Source: a bacterium (GTDB taxonomy: Bacteria; Bacillota; Clostridia; Lachnospirales; Lachnospiraceae). From it: 64,000 nt of DNA. Below the pieces are notes generated by a model that saw only the letters and a program-made list of their open reading frames with translations, ran no database searches and was not told the DNA's origin. This document shows positions 52,528 to 60,519 of the stretch, piece by piece; the stretch's first letter is position 1; each line of letters opens with the position of its first letter. The DNA is taken from the NCBI GenBank assembly GCA_023663725.1, contig JAMPGX010000013.1:37489-101488 (forward strand). The letters run 5' to 3'. The position numbers and the translations under genes are program-made.

Positions 52528-52656
52528 CCTCCTATTTTAAGTCGCTGCGCGACGGCACTAAAGGGCGAAGTTCCTTCGGCGCACACCAGGGAGAGACAAA
52601 TTTCATTCGTAAGGTATCTCATGAAATTTGCTCTCGTGCGCCTTCGCAACTTCACC
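52528..52656 (-). repeat. Structured leader repeat ending in the ribosome site (copy 3)
   Basis: Read on the minus strand it has the same order as the 119-bp units: GCGAAGGCGCACGAGAGCAA, a stem AAATTTCAT/ATGAAATTT in place of AACTTTCAT/ATGAAAGTT, GTGCGCCGAAGGAACTTCGC, CCCTTTAGTGC, the GTCGCGCAGCGAC hairpin and AAAATAGGAGG. The stem bases change together. Beyond it lies a perfect 14-bp palindrome TGTCAAGCTTGACA at 52657-52670. Confidence 0.75.
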
Positions 52657-52783
52657 TGTCAAGCTTGACATTTCCTAGTTGATATTTCTTAGCTGAACTA
52701 ATTTAAAGTCGTTGCGCTATGCTTTCTATTTTAACGGCAATATGTCTATTTTTCAAGAAAATTATTTTTTTTCAAAAATTGGC

Positions 52784-52812
52784 TTCCTATTTTTAGAAAA
52801 GTGTATTATAAT
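52784..52812 (+). promoter_or_regulatory. Probable promoter of rho
   Basis: -10 TATAAT (52807-52812) with TTCCTA at the -35 position (52784-52789), 17 bases apart, in an A/T-rich stretch. A leader of ~125 bases to the rho start would follow; rho leaders are often autoregulated. The rest of the 425-base gap holds the malic enzyme leader repeat and nothing else that I recognise. Confidence 0.45.
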
Positions 52813-52945
52813 CAAAGCAGTAAGTTCATTCCGTTATGGGACACGTCTGGAATATTATCGATAGATACCCCTTAAGGCGAATTGAATAGGAACAGGATAT
52901 ATAAAAACATGTAACCAATGTTGCAAGAAAGAAATAGGAGGAGTA

Positions 52946-54448
52946 ATGAGAGAAAAGTATGAATCACTTGCACTTGTACAACTGAAGGAGCTTGCCAAGG
53001 TGCGTGGCATCAAGGGTGTATCCACCATGAAGAAAGCGGAGGTCATCGAGGCAATGCTGGCTCAGGACGAAAAAGACAGAGCCAGAGAGGAAGCGACTAA
53101 GGCTGCGGAGAAGCCTGCTGGCAAAGCGGTGGAAAAGGATGAGATGTCCAAGCCGGAGGTGGTCAAGCCGGAGCCGTCCAGGGTGGAGACAGTCAGGGTC
53201 GAGGCGCCGAGAGGGGAATCGGTCAAGTCGGAGACGACTAGAATAGCCGAGGGGGAGCAGCCAGCCAAACCTGTGCGTCTGAATGAGGCTTATGATTCCT
53301 CCCAGTATCCGGTTGAACTGGACAGCGGTATCGAGGCCAGGGGCATCCTGGAGGTTATGCCGGACGGCTACGGTTTTATCCGCAGCGACAATTACCTGCC
53401 CGGTTCGGAGGACGTGTATGTAGCACCCAGCCAGATCAGGCGCTTCGGCCTGAAGACAGGAGATATCCTGCGGGGCAATAAGCGTATCAAGACCCAGCAG
53501 GAGAAATTCAGCGCGCTGTTGTTCGTGAGGACCATCAACGGTTACACTCCGGAGGAATCCGCCAAGCGGACAGCCTTTGAGGATATGACTCCGATCTTTC
53601 CGAATGAGCGCATCCGTCTGGAGACACCGGGATGCAGCGTGGCTATGAGGGTTATGGATCTGATCAGTCCTGTGGGCAAGGGGCAGCGCGGCATGATCGT
53701 ATCCCCGCCTAAGGCCGGTAAGACGACTCTGTTGAAGGAAGTGGCACAGTCTATTCTGCGCACCAATCCCCATATGCATATGTTGATCCTGTTGATTGAT
53801 GAGCGCCCTGAGGAGGTGACGGATATCAAGGAGGCAATCTGCGGGGACAATGTGGAGGTTATCTACTCTACCTTTGACGAGCTGCCCGAGCATCACAAGA
53901 GGGTGGCGGAGATGGTGGTGGAGCGCGCCAAGAGATTGGTGGAACATAAAAAGGAAGTCGTGATCTTGCTGGATTCCATCACCCGTCTGACCAGGGCATA
54001 CAATCTGGTGGTTCCCCCCAGCGGACGTACTCTCTCCGGCGGTCTGGATCCGGCTTCCCTGCATATGCCGAAGAGATTTTTCGGCGCGGCCCGCAATATG
54101 CGCGAGGGCGGCAGCCTGACGATCCTGGCCACCGCATTGGTGGAGACTGGCTCCAAGATGGATGATGTAATCTATGAGGAATTTAAGGGCACTGGCAACA
54201 TGGAGATCGTGCTGGACCGCAAGCTTTCGGAGAAGCGTATCTTTCCGGCTATTGATATCGCCAAGTCCAGTACCCGCCGTGAGGATCTGCTTCTGGACAA
54301 CGAGGAGTTGGGTGCCATCAGCATCATGCGTAAGGCGCTGAACGGCATGAAGCCTGATGAGGCGACGGACCGCATTCTGGACATGTTTGCCCGCACCAAA
54401 AATAATCGAGAGTTTGTCGCAATGGTAAAAAAGAACAGATTTATTTAA
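52946..54448 (+). CDS. rho: Transcription termination factor Rho
   Basis: 500 aa. N-terminal Rho-N helical domain (~1-48; [20 protein letters not shown]), then a Lys/Glu/Val-rich disordered insert (~50-115) with repeated [20 protein letters not shown]-like units. Next come the cold-shock-like RNA-binding domain (~130-200; [15 protein letters not shown]) and the RecA-type ATPase with [10 protein letters not shown] (~255) and [15 protein letters not shown]. Longer than the E. coli protein because of the insert, as in many Clostridia. ATG with AGGAGG. Confidence 0.97.
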   Translation: MREKYESLALVQLKELAKVRGIKGVSTMKKAEVIEAMLAQDEKDRAREEATKAAEKPAGKAVEKDEMSKPEVVKPEPSRVETVRVEAPRGESVKSETTRIAEGEQPAKPVRLNEAYDSSQYPVELDSGIEARGILEVMPDGYGFIRSDNYLPGSEDVYVAPSQIRRFGLKTGDILRGNKRIKTQQEKFSALLFVRTINGYTPEESAKRTAFEDMTPIFPNERIRLETPGCSVAMRVMDLISPVGKGQRGMIVSPPKAGKTTLLKEVAQSILRTNPHMHMLILLIDERPEEVTDIKEAICGDNVEVIYSTFDELPEHHKRVAEMVVERAKRLVEHKKEVVILLDSITRLTRAYNLVVPPSGRTLSGGLDPASLHMPKRFFGAARNMREGGSLTILATALVETGSKMDDVIYEEFKGTGNMEIVLDRKLSEKRIFPAIDIAKSSTRREDLLLDNEELGAISIMRKALNGMKPDEATDRILDMFARTKNNREFVAMVKKNRFI

Positions 54449-54456
54449 AAAAACTA

Positions 54457-54485
54457 TTGCATTCGGCGTAAACTCATGGTACAAT
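54457..54485 (+). promoter_or_regulatory. Promoter of rpmE
   Basis: -35 TTGCAT (54457-54462), 17-base spacer, -10 TACAAT (54480-54485) preceded by TGG. The start near 54492 gives a leader of ~165 bases. Confidence 0.65.
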
Positions 54486-54565
54486 AACAACGCTGTTTGT
54501 GGTTGCATAGGCAGTGCGGATGAGAAACAGAACACATTATCAAGACCATATTCACAGCAGTAAAC

Positions 54566-54623
54566 GGCCAAATGGCCATCTATATCATGATTGGAGCAAT
54601 CTCATGATTGGAGCAATCATGAT
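54566..54623 (+). promoter_or_regulatory. Possible L31 leader structure
   Basis: GGCCA/TGGCC palindrome (54566-54577), then TCATGATTGGAGCAATC twice in tandem (54585-54601 and 54602-54618). The outer parts form an inverted repeat ATCATGATTG/CAATCATGAT (54584-54593 with 54614-54623). L31 mRNAs of Firmicutes can carry autoregulatory leaders; whether this belongs to that class I cannot tell. Confidence 0.4.
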
Positions 54624-54655
54624 AGAATACGAGATGATATAGAGAGGTGAGAAGT

Positions 54656-54862
54656 ATGAAAGAAGGAATTCATCCCCAGTACTATCAGGCAACGGTAACC
54701 TGCAACTGTGGTAACACATTTGTCACTGGCTCCACCAAGCCTGAGCTGCATGTAGAAGTCTGCTCCAAGTGCCATTCGTTCTATACTGGCCAGCAGAAGT
54801 CAGCAAGAGCTGACGGACGTATTGACAAGTTCAACAAGAAATACGGCGTTACAAGCAAATAA
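54656..54862 (+). CDS. rpmE: Ribosomal protein bL31, zinc-binding form
   Basis: 68 aa. [20 protein letters not shown] and [14 protein letters not shown] are characteristic. The Cys residues of CNC and CSKC form the zinc site, so this is the zinc-containing (C+) form. ATG with GAGAGGTGAG; an upstream in-frame ATG three codons earlier lies before that site. It is placed after rho, the usual Firmicutes order. Confidence 0.97.
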   Translation: MKEGIHPQYYQATVTCNCGNTFVTGSTKPELHVEVCSKCHSFYTGQQKSARADGRIDKFNKKYGVTSK

Positions 54863-54874
54863 GAGGCAGCGAAG

Positions 54875-54906
54875 GGTTGAGGTAGCAATTATCTCAACCT
54901 TTCTTA
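54875..54906 (+). terminator. Terminator after rpmE
   Basis: Stem GGTTGAG/CTCAACC with an 11-base loop, followed by TTTCTT. The T-run is interrupted, so some read-through into the DUF1385 gene is possible. Confidence 0.55.
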
Positions 54907-54957
54907 CTCTTTACATGAGGGAGAGGTTATTTTTCAACTCTTAATCGGTGCGGTATC

Positions 54958-54987
54958 GCATGCAGACTTGCAATATGCGGGGGTGTG
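54958..54987 (+). repeat. Short hairpin leader repeat (copy 4)
   Basis: GCATGCAGACTTGCAATATG followed by CGGGGGTGTG. The pattern is as at 3031 and 5661, with the G-run serving as ribosome site for the start at 54991. Confidence 0.5.
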
Positions 54988-54990
54988 ATT

Positions 54991-55989
54991 ATGGCAAAAC
55001 GAAAAGGTTGCTATTCCGGAATCGGCGGACAGGCCGTTCTGGAAGGCGTGATGATGAAGAACGGAGACCGATATGCGGTCGCGGTGCGCAGACCTGACGG
55101 AGGAATTAGCTGTGAGCTGGAGGATTTCTCAGGCGTGCTTGCGGGAAGCAGGCTGAAAAAGATTCCTTTTGTCAGGGGTATTTTTAACTTTATTGATTCG
55201 ATGATTCTGGGGACCAGATGTCTGAATTATTCCGCAGGCATCTATGAGGAGGAAGTGGAGGAATCCAAGCTGGATAAGGCGCTGAACAAAGCGTCGGGCG
55301 GCAATGCCGAGAAGGTGCTGACCGCCTTTGTGACGATGATATCCATCGTTTTGGCAGTGGGTATTTTTATTGTGCTTCCGTATTTTCTGTCAGGTCTATT
55401 GAAAGGCTATATCCGCAATGAATCCCTGATGGCAATCATTGAAGGGGCAATTCGGATTGCTATATTTGTCTTATATATCCTGCTGATCAGCTTGATGAAG
55501 GATATTCGCAGACTGTTTATGTACCATGGGGCGGAGCACAAGTGTATCAACTGTATTGAGCACGGTCGTCCATTGACGGTGCGCAATGTACGGCGCAGCT
55601 CTCGCCAGCACAAGCGCTGCGGAACCAGCTTTATCTTCTTTGTGTTTATTGTCAGCATTGTGTTGTTTTTCTTTATTCGTGTAGATAACACGCTGCAAAA
55701 GGTGGTGCTGAGGATTCTGCTGATCCCTGTAGTCGCGGGGATATCCTATGAAATCATCCGCCTTGCGGGGCGCAGCAACAATATTTTAGTGAGAATACTG
55801 TCTGCTCCTGGAATGCTCGTGCAGAGGCTGACTACCAGGGAGCCGGATGAAAAGATGATCGAGGTGGCCATTGCCGCGGTGGAGGCTGTGTTTGACTGGA
55901 AAGGTTTTTTAAACGAGAAGTTTGGCTATGTGGAAGAACCGGAACCGGTACCGCAGGAGGATGATGAGGACAAAGACGAGCCAACATAG
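54991..55989 (+). CDS. DUF1385 membrane protein
   Basis: 332 aa. Opens GIGGQAVLEGVMMKNGDRYA, the DUF1385 signature, with conserved HGAEHKCINCIEHGRPLTV (~residues 178-196) and RRSSRQHKRCGTSF (~203-216), predicted metal ligands. Four transmembrane helices (~108-132, 147-165, 210-228, 236-252). Acidic C-terminal tail. A conserved neighbour of rpmE and prmC in Firmicutes; function not established. ATG 54991 seven bases from GGGGG. Confidence 0.9.
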   Translation: MAKRKGCYSGIGGQAVLEGVMMKNGDRYAVAVRRPDGGISCELEDFSGVLAGSRLKKIPFVRGIFNFIDSMILGTRCLNYSAGIYEEEVEESKLDKALNKASGGNAEKVLTAFVTMISIVLAVGIFIVLPYFLSGLLKGYIRNESLMAIIEGAIRIAIFVLYILLISLMKDIRRLFMYHGAEHKCINCIEHGRPLTVRNVRRSSRQHKRCGTSFIFFVFIVSIVLFFFIRVDNTLQKVVLRILLIPVVAGISYEIIRLAGRSNNILVRILSAPGMLVQRLTTREPDEKMIEVAIAAVEAVFDWKGFLNEKFGYVEEPEPVPQEDDEDKDEPT

Positions 55990-56019
55990 CGGTATATGTG
56001 ACAGAGACATGTGAAAAAG

Positions 56020-56865
56020 ATGAACTATAAGGATTGTTATGAGAATGGTTGGAAAAAGCTGCTGGAGGCAGGCATAGAAGAGGCGGCGCTGGATGCGCGT
56101 CTGTTGTTGGAGCAGATCTGCGGCACGGACCGCAATGCTCTTCTGGTCCATGGGGACAGGGGAGTAAGTGCGCAGGAGCAGAGGGCCTATGAGGAAGCGA
56201 TTGATCGGCGAAGCCGGCGCATTCCTCTGCAGCAGATCACAGGCATTCAGGAGTTCATGGGGTTGACCTATCAGGTCAATGAACATGTGCTGGTGCCTCG
56301 GCAGGACACGGAGATTCTGGTGGAGGAAGTGCTGCGGGAATTGATGGACGGCATGAGGATACTGGACCTGTGTACCGGCTCCGGCTGTATCCTGATCAGC
56401 CTGCTTCATTACAGCAATGGCTGTGAGGGCGTGGGCATAGATATCTCATCGGACGCGCTGGCTGTCGCCCGTTGCAATGCCGCTGCATTGCTCGGCGCAG
56501 ATAGTCGTTACAATTTATTGGAGAGTGATCTCTTTGCGCAGGTGGAAGGGCGTTATGATATCATTGTTTCCAATCCCCCCTATATCTGTCATAGCGAGAT
56601 AGAGAATCTGATGCCGGAGGTGAGAGATCATGAACCGATGCTGGCTTTGGATGGAGGGGAGGACGGACTGGATTACTACCGCCGAATTGTCGCGGAGAGT
56701 CCGGCCTATCTAAACGGCGGCGGCAGGCTGTATCTGGAGATTGGCTGCGATCAGGGCGATGCAGTGCAGAAGCTATTGCTGGCCCAAGGATTTCGGGAGG
56801 TCAATGTGGTGCAGGATTACGCCGGCCTGGACCGTGTGGTATCTGGGTATTGGCCTATTCTCTGA
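56020..56865 (+). CDS. prmC: Peptide chain release factor N5-glutamine methyltransferase
   Basis: About 281 aa. N-terminal helical domain (~1-75) and a SAM-dependent methyltransferase domain with the LCTGSGCILISL motif (~115) and catalytic NPPY (~185; VSNPPYICHSEI). It methylates the Gln of the GGQ motif in release factors, such as the RF1 encoded next. The start is ATG 56020 or GTG 56011; the ribosome site is weak for both. Confidence 0.92.
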   Translation: MNYKDCYENGWKKLLEAGIEEAALDARLLLEQICGTDRNALLVHGDRGVSAQEQRAYEEAIDRRSRRIPLQQITGIQEFMGLTYQVNEHVLVPRQDTEILVEEVLRELMDGMRILDLCTGSGCILISLLHYSNGCEGVGIDISSDALAVARCNAAALLGADSRYNLLESDLFAQVEGRYDIIVSNPPYICHSEIENLMPEVRDHEPMLALDGGEDGLDYYRRIVAESPAYLNGGGRLYLEIGCDQGDAVQKLLLAQGFREVNVVQDYAGLDRVVSGYWPIL

Positions 56866-56981
56866 CACGGAACTTTAAACAGTGTCCGCCCGAACAGTGC
56901 CCAGAGTAAATTCAGGACGCCGAAGCGTACTGAATTTACTCTGAAGGTGGAGGTGCTGGAAGGGTGGACACGGAACTATAA
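56864..56981 (+). repeat. Inverted repeat flanked by direct repeats, between prmC and prfA
   Basis: A perfect 14-base inverted repeat, CAGAGTAAATTCAG (56902-56915) and CTGAATTTACTCTG (56930-56943), surrounds GACGCCGAAGCGTA. It is flanked by near-identical direct repeats GACACGGAACTTTAA (56864-56878) and GACACGGAACTATAA (56967-56981). The loop resembles the GCCGAAGCGCACGA core seen in the other leader repeats. It fills the gap between the two genes. Confidence 0.65.
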
Positions 56982-57000
56982 TAAGAAAGAGGAAACAGGT

Positions 57001-58080
57001 ATGTTTGACAAATTGGAAGATCTGTTGAGCCGATTTGAGGAGATCATGGGGGAATTACATGAGCCTACTGTGGCTAACAATCAGGACAGATTTCGCAAGC
57101 TTATGAAGGAGCAGAGCGATCTGACTCCTATCGTGGAGGCATATAAAGAATATAAAAAGTGCAGACAGGATATTGAGGACTCCCTGACGATGCTGGACGA
57201 GGAATCCGATGACGAGATGCGGGAGATGATCAAGGAGACCCTGAATGACAGCCGCAGGCGAGTGGAGGAGTTGGAGCAGGAGTTGAAGCTTCTACTGCTG
57301 CCCAAGGACCCCAATGACGATAAGAACGTCATCGTGGAGATCCGTGCCGGAGCAGGCGGCGACGAGGCCGCGCTGTTTGCAGCAGAGCTGTACCGCATGT
57401 ATGTCCACTATGCAGAGGGACGCCGCTGGAAGGTGGAGCTGATGAATGTGGATGAAATTGGTATTGGCGGAATGAAGGAGGTTCAGTTTACCATAATTGG
57501 ACAGGGAGCATACTCTGTCATGAAGTATGAGAGCGGCGTACATCGGGTGCAGAGGGTGCCGGAGACCGAGAGCGGCGGGCGGATTCATACCTCGACGGCC
57601 AGCGTAGCCGTGATGCCGGAGGTGGATGAGGACATCGATATTGTCATCGACGAGAAGGATATTCGTATTGATGTTATGCGGGCTTCCGGAAACGGCGGCC
57701 AGTGCGTCAACACCACGGACTCCGCGGTGCGTCTCACCCATTATCCTACGGGTATCGTAGTGTACAGTCAGACCGAGAAGAGTCAGATTCAGAACAGGGC
57801 TAAGGCTTTTGCCCTGCTGAAATCCAAGCTGTATGATATCGAGCAGCAGCAGCGCCACGACGCGGAGGCTGAGCTGCGCCGCAGTCAGATCGGCACCGGA
57901 GACCGCTCTGAGAAGATCCGCACCTACAATTTTCCCCAGGGACGCGTGACGGATCATCGCATTGGCCTGACGATCTATAAGCTGGATAAGGTGATGAATG
58001 GGGATATCCAAGAAATTCTGGACGGATGTATTGCAGCTGATCAGGCGGCAAAATTGGTTAAGATGGGAGAAAATGGATAG
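57001..58080 (+). CDS. prfA: Peptide chain release factor 1
   Basis: 359 aa. Helical N-terminal domain, codon-recognition region with [18 protein letters not shown], and the catalytic GGQ at residues 232-234 ([17 protein letters not shown]). Full length for RF1, which ends translation at UAA and UAG. Start ATG 57001 behind AGAGGA; the earlier in-frame ATG lies in the repeat region. Confidence 0.97.
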   Translation: MFDKLEDLLSRFEEIMGELHEPTVANNQDRFRKLMKEQSDLTPIVEAYKEYKKCRQDIEDSLTMLDEESDDEMREMIKETLNDSRRRVEELEQELKLLLLPKDPNDDKNVIVEIRAGAGGDEAALFAAELYRMYVHYAEGRRWKVELMNVDEIGIGGMKEVQFTIIGQGAYSVMKYESGVHRVQRVPETESGGRIHTSTASVAVMPEVDEDIDIVIDEKDIRIDVMRASGNGGQCVNTTDSAVRLTHYPTGIVVYSQTEKSQIQNRAKAFALLKSKLYDIEQQQRHDAEAELRRSQIGTGDRSEKIRTYNFPQGRVTDHRIGLTIYKLDKVMNGDIQEILDGCIAADQAAKLVKMGENG

Positions 58081-58146
58081 CTTCGCCCATGTCAAAGGGC
58101 GAGTCTGCGAAGAGTAGCGCAGGGATAGAAAATACAGTTGGACACG

Positions 58147-58189
58147 CATGTCCGGCATTGACCTCAAAGGCAGTGCCGGACATTTTTTC
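58147..58189 (+). terminator. Terminator after prfA
   Basis: Stem ATGTCCGGCA/TGCCGGACAT with six T after it. Strong; it closes the rpmE-DUF1385-prmC-prfA region. Confidence 0.85.
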
Positions 58190-58308
58190 AAGTCAGCAGT
58201 TTTTATCAATTGCGGATGTGTTGAGAATGATATAATGAATCATAGCGTAATCAGTGATTTAAATGCTTGAGCAGAGCAAGGCTATACCATAAAGATGTGG
58301 GGAGCAGG

Positions 58309-59136
58309 ATGTATTATCAGGAACATTTGGAGAAGGTCATCGACTATATAGAGGAGAATCTGCAGGGAGAGATTCATGTGGAAGACTGCGCCAGGATAAG
58401 CGGTTATTCATCTTATCATTTTCTTAGGATATTTCGGGATGTGGTGGGGCTGACTCCGGCTGATTATATCCGTAAGCGCAGGCTTTCCGAGATAGCCAGG
58501 GAGATCATGGCGGGAAACCAGTATATCTCGGAGATTGCTTTTCGATACGGCTTTAACTCCAAAGAGAACTTTGTGAGAGCGTTCAAGTCGGAGCATCACA
58601 TTTTGCCTACTGAATATAAATCCGCGCAAAACAGTTTGAAATTGTATGAAAAATTCTGTTTTGAGACAGGGGAATGTGCGCAAAAACCGCAGCTTGTGGA
58701 GCTTCAGCCCTTTTCCCTCAGAGTGTACAAAAGCGATGAGTCCTTTATTCCCAATTTCTGGAATAAATACAATGCCAGGGGACTTTCCCTGAGGCTGTCC
58801 GGCGGTAGGGAGGTGTGGGACTATGGCGTTAGCAGCTGGAACTATGAAAAAAGAATACTGGAATACTATATCGGTATTAAAACGGAGTATGCTAAGGGGG
58901 ATATTCGGGATACCCTGGAGCTGCGTATTTCCGGCGGAGTGTATGCGGTATTTTCCACATTGCCCGCGACTCAGGAAAGCTTTGTGACACAGATTCACGG
59001 GACCTGGGATTATATCAACAGGCAATGGCGCCCAGAGCAAGGCTATAAGCGCAGAGCGGATTATGAATTTGAGCGCTACCGAGAGAAGAGCAGGCTGTTT
59101 TCAGAGGAGATATATATTCCGCTGGATAAGGTTTAA
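58309..59136 (+). CDS. AraC-family regulator with GyrI-like effector domain
   Basis: 275 aa. N-terminal AraC DNA-binding domain (~5-105; ARISGYSSYHFLRIFRDVVG, AFRYGFNSKENFVRAFKSEH) and a C-terminal GyrI/BacA-type ligand-binding domain (~125-270). Such regulators bind small, often cationic or amphipathic molecules directly. ATG with GTGGGGAG. The partner gene follows 27 bases on and is the likely co-transcribed function. Confidence 0.88.
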   Translation: MYYQEHLEKVIDYIEENLQGEIHVEDCARISGYSSYHFLRIFRDVVGLTPADYIRKRRLSEIAREIMAGNQYISEIAFRYGFNSKENFVRAFKSEHHILPTEYKSAQNSLKLYEKFCFETGECAQKPQLVELQPFSLRVYKSDESFIPNFWNKYNARGLSLRLSGGREVWDYGVSSWNYEKRILEYYIGIKTEYAKGDIRDTLELRISGGVYAVFSTLPATQESFVTQIHGTWDYINRQWRPEQGYKRRADYEFERYREKSRLFSEEIYIPLDKV

Positions 59137-59163
59137 CCAATCAAATATAAAGGAGATGAAAGA

Positions 59164-60072
59164 GTGAAAAAATTATCTATTACATGGGAAGGAGTCTATG
59201 ACTCCACAGGTTATATGTTTTCTTTTGCGAAGGCTCTGTGCTGCGCGGTCAGGAACAGTCCCTTCGCGGAGGCTGCGGAGGAGATCGTGGCGTCGAGCGG
59301 GTTCGCGTTCCGCATGTGGGTGTCCCCGGACCTCTGCCCCAGCGCTACCAGCATCTGGCAGTTTGACCAGCAGAAGGTATGGGTAGAGCGCGGAGGCATA
59401 AGCTGCCATTATGTCGAGAGAATTTGGGGGCAGGAGGATGTGGAAGAGGAGCGGCGGCATGAGGCGATTCAGATCGTGCGGCAGAGCATAGACAGAGGCA
59501 TCCCTGTCATAAGCTGGGATATCGTCGTGTGCGAGTGGGGACTGATCACAGGCTATGACGACGACGCGCAGAGATTGACAGTGCTATCCGTTACAGGTCA
59601 GGAGGAAGAGATGGACTATGCCCTGCTGGGCAAGCGGGAGATTCCTATTCTGAGCGTGCTTGCGGTGTCCGGAAGGACGGACAGGCCCAAGGAGGATATC
59701 GTCAGGGGAGCCCTGGACATAGCAAAAAATCACCTGCTGGGAAAGGAATGGTGCGAGAATGCCTGCGGCCTGGCGGCCTATCCCGCCCTGATCAGGCATC
59801 TGGAGAGCGACGACGCGCAGATGGCCTGTTCCTGGAATATGGAGTATTTTCTGGGGACCTATGCGCCGCTGAAATGGTACGCGTGGAAATTCCTGGAGCG
59901 GCATGGTCTGGAGGAACTGGCGGCCCTGTATCGGGCGGTCTATGAGAACTGGCAGAAGGCGTTTGAGAGCAGGAAATCTCTGGATCTGTCGGAAGAAAAG
60001 AACCGGCAGGAGATAGCGCGGCTCTTGAGGCGGGCGGAGGCATATGAGAGGCGGGCGGTAGACAGGATGTGA
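59164..60072 (+). CDS. Uncharacterised protein, possibly BtrH/C39-like fold
   Basis: 302 aa, starting with GTG eight bases after AAAGGAG. Residues ~95-170 (GIPVISWDIVVCEWGLITGY, then a beta-rich stretch) resemble the segment in BtrH N-terminal and cysteine-peptidase-like proteins, where a Cys, His and Asp would act; here Cys lies in VVCEWG and CENACG. The C-terminal ~100 residues are helical. No signal peptide or membrane helix. It is paired with the AraC/GyrI regulator, so it may modify or bind the regulator's ligand. Family assignment is tentative. Confidence 0.75.
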   Translation: MKKLSITWEGVYDSTGYMFSFAKALCCAVRNSPFAEAAEEIVASSGFAFRMWVSPDLCPSATSIWQFDQQKVWVERGGISCHYVERIWGQEDVEEERRHEAIQIVRQSIDRGIPVISWDIVVCEWGLITGYDDDAQRLTVLSVTGQEEEMDYALLGKREIPILSVLAVSGRTDRPKEDIVRGALDIAKNHLLGKEWCENACGLAAYPALIRHLESDDAQMACSWNMEYFLGTYAPLKWYAWKFLERHGLEELAALYRAVYENWQKAFESRKSLDLSEEKNRQEIARLLRRAEAYERRAVDRM

Positions 60073-60173
60073 GAACAGTCTAAGCCGGGCGATCAGGGAT
60101 ATCACGGTGCGCTGGATTGGGTGGTCGAAGTGGTATCTCCTGGAAATAAGCTGAAAATTTGACATGATATTGC

Positions 60174-60214
60174 AAAAAAGCAACCTAACTCTGGATGAGG
60201 AGGTTGCTTTTTTT
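60174..60214 (+). terminator. Terminator after the AraC-associated gene
   Basis: Stem GCAACCT/AGGTTGC (60180-60186 with 60201-60207), A-run before and seven T after it. Works in both directions in principle. The rest of the 447-base gap to 60520 holds an A/T-rich stretch and the promoter below. Confidence 0.8.
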
Positions 60215-60376
60215 GATGACTTTCAAGCTTCCAAATCACTTCGAACATCGTTCTGATCAGTATGAAGTATTTTACTCATTTTATCACAGAGACAGGGATT
60301 GGCTAGAAATAACAGAAACAGAATCTTATTTGATTCATAGCGCAAAATTGACAAATTAAAATACAAAATTAACACA

Positions 60377-60403
60377 TTGAGAGAGAAAAAAGAATGATAT
60401 AAT
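60377..60403 (+). promoter_or_regulatory. Promoter of the large secreted protein gene
   Basis: -10 TATAAT (60398-60403) preceded by TGA (extended -10), with TTGAGA (60377-60382) 15 bases upstream. A/T-rich surroundings. The leader to the start codon would be about 110 bases. Confidence 0.5.
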
Positions 60404-60519
60404 TAATAAAAAATTACTATTTTTTTGTGTTCCGGAGAGGAAAGGCAGAATACTGTTAGGCTGTGCTTGTGAAGACATGCGGGATTTTTAGATACAAAAG
60501 TTCAGAATGGAGGATCATT

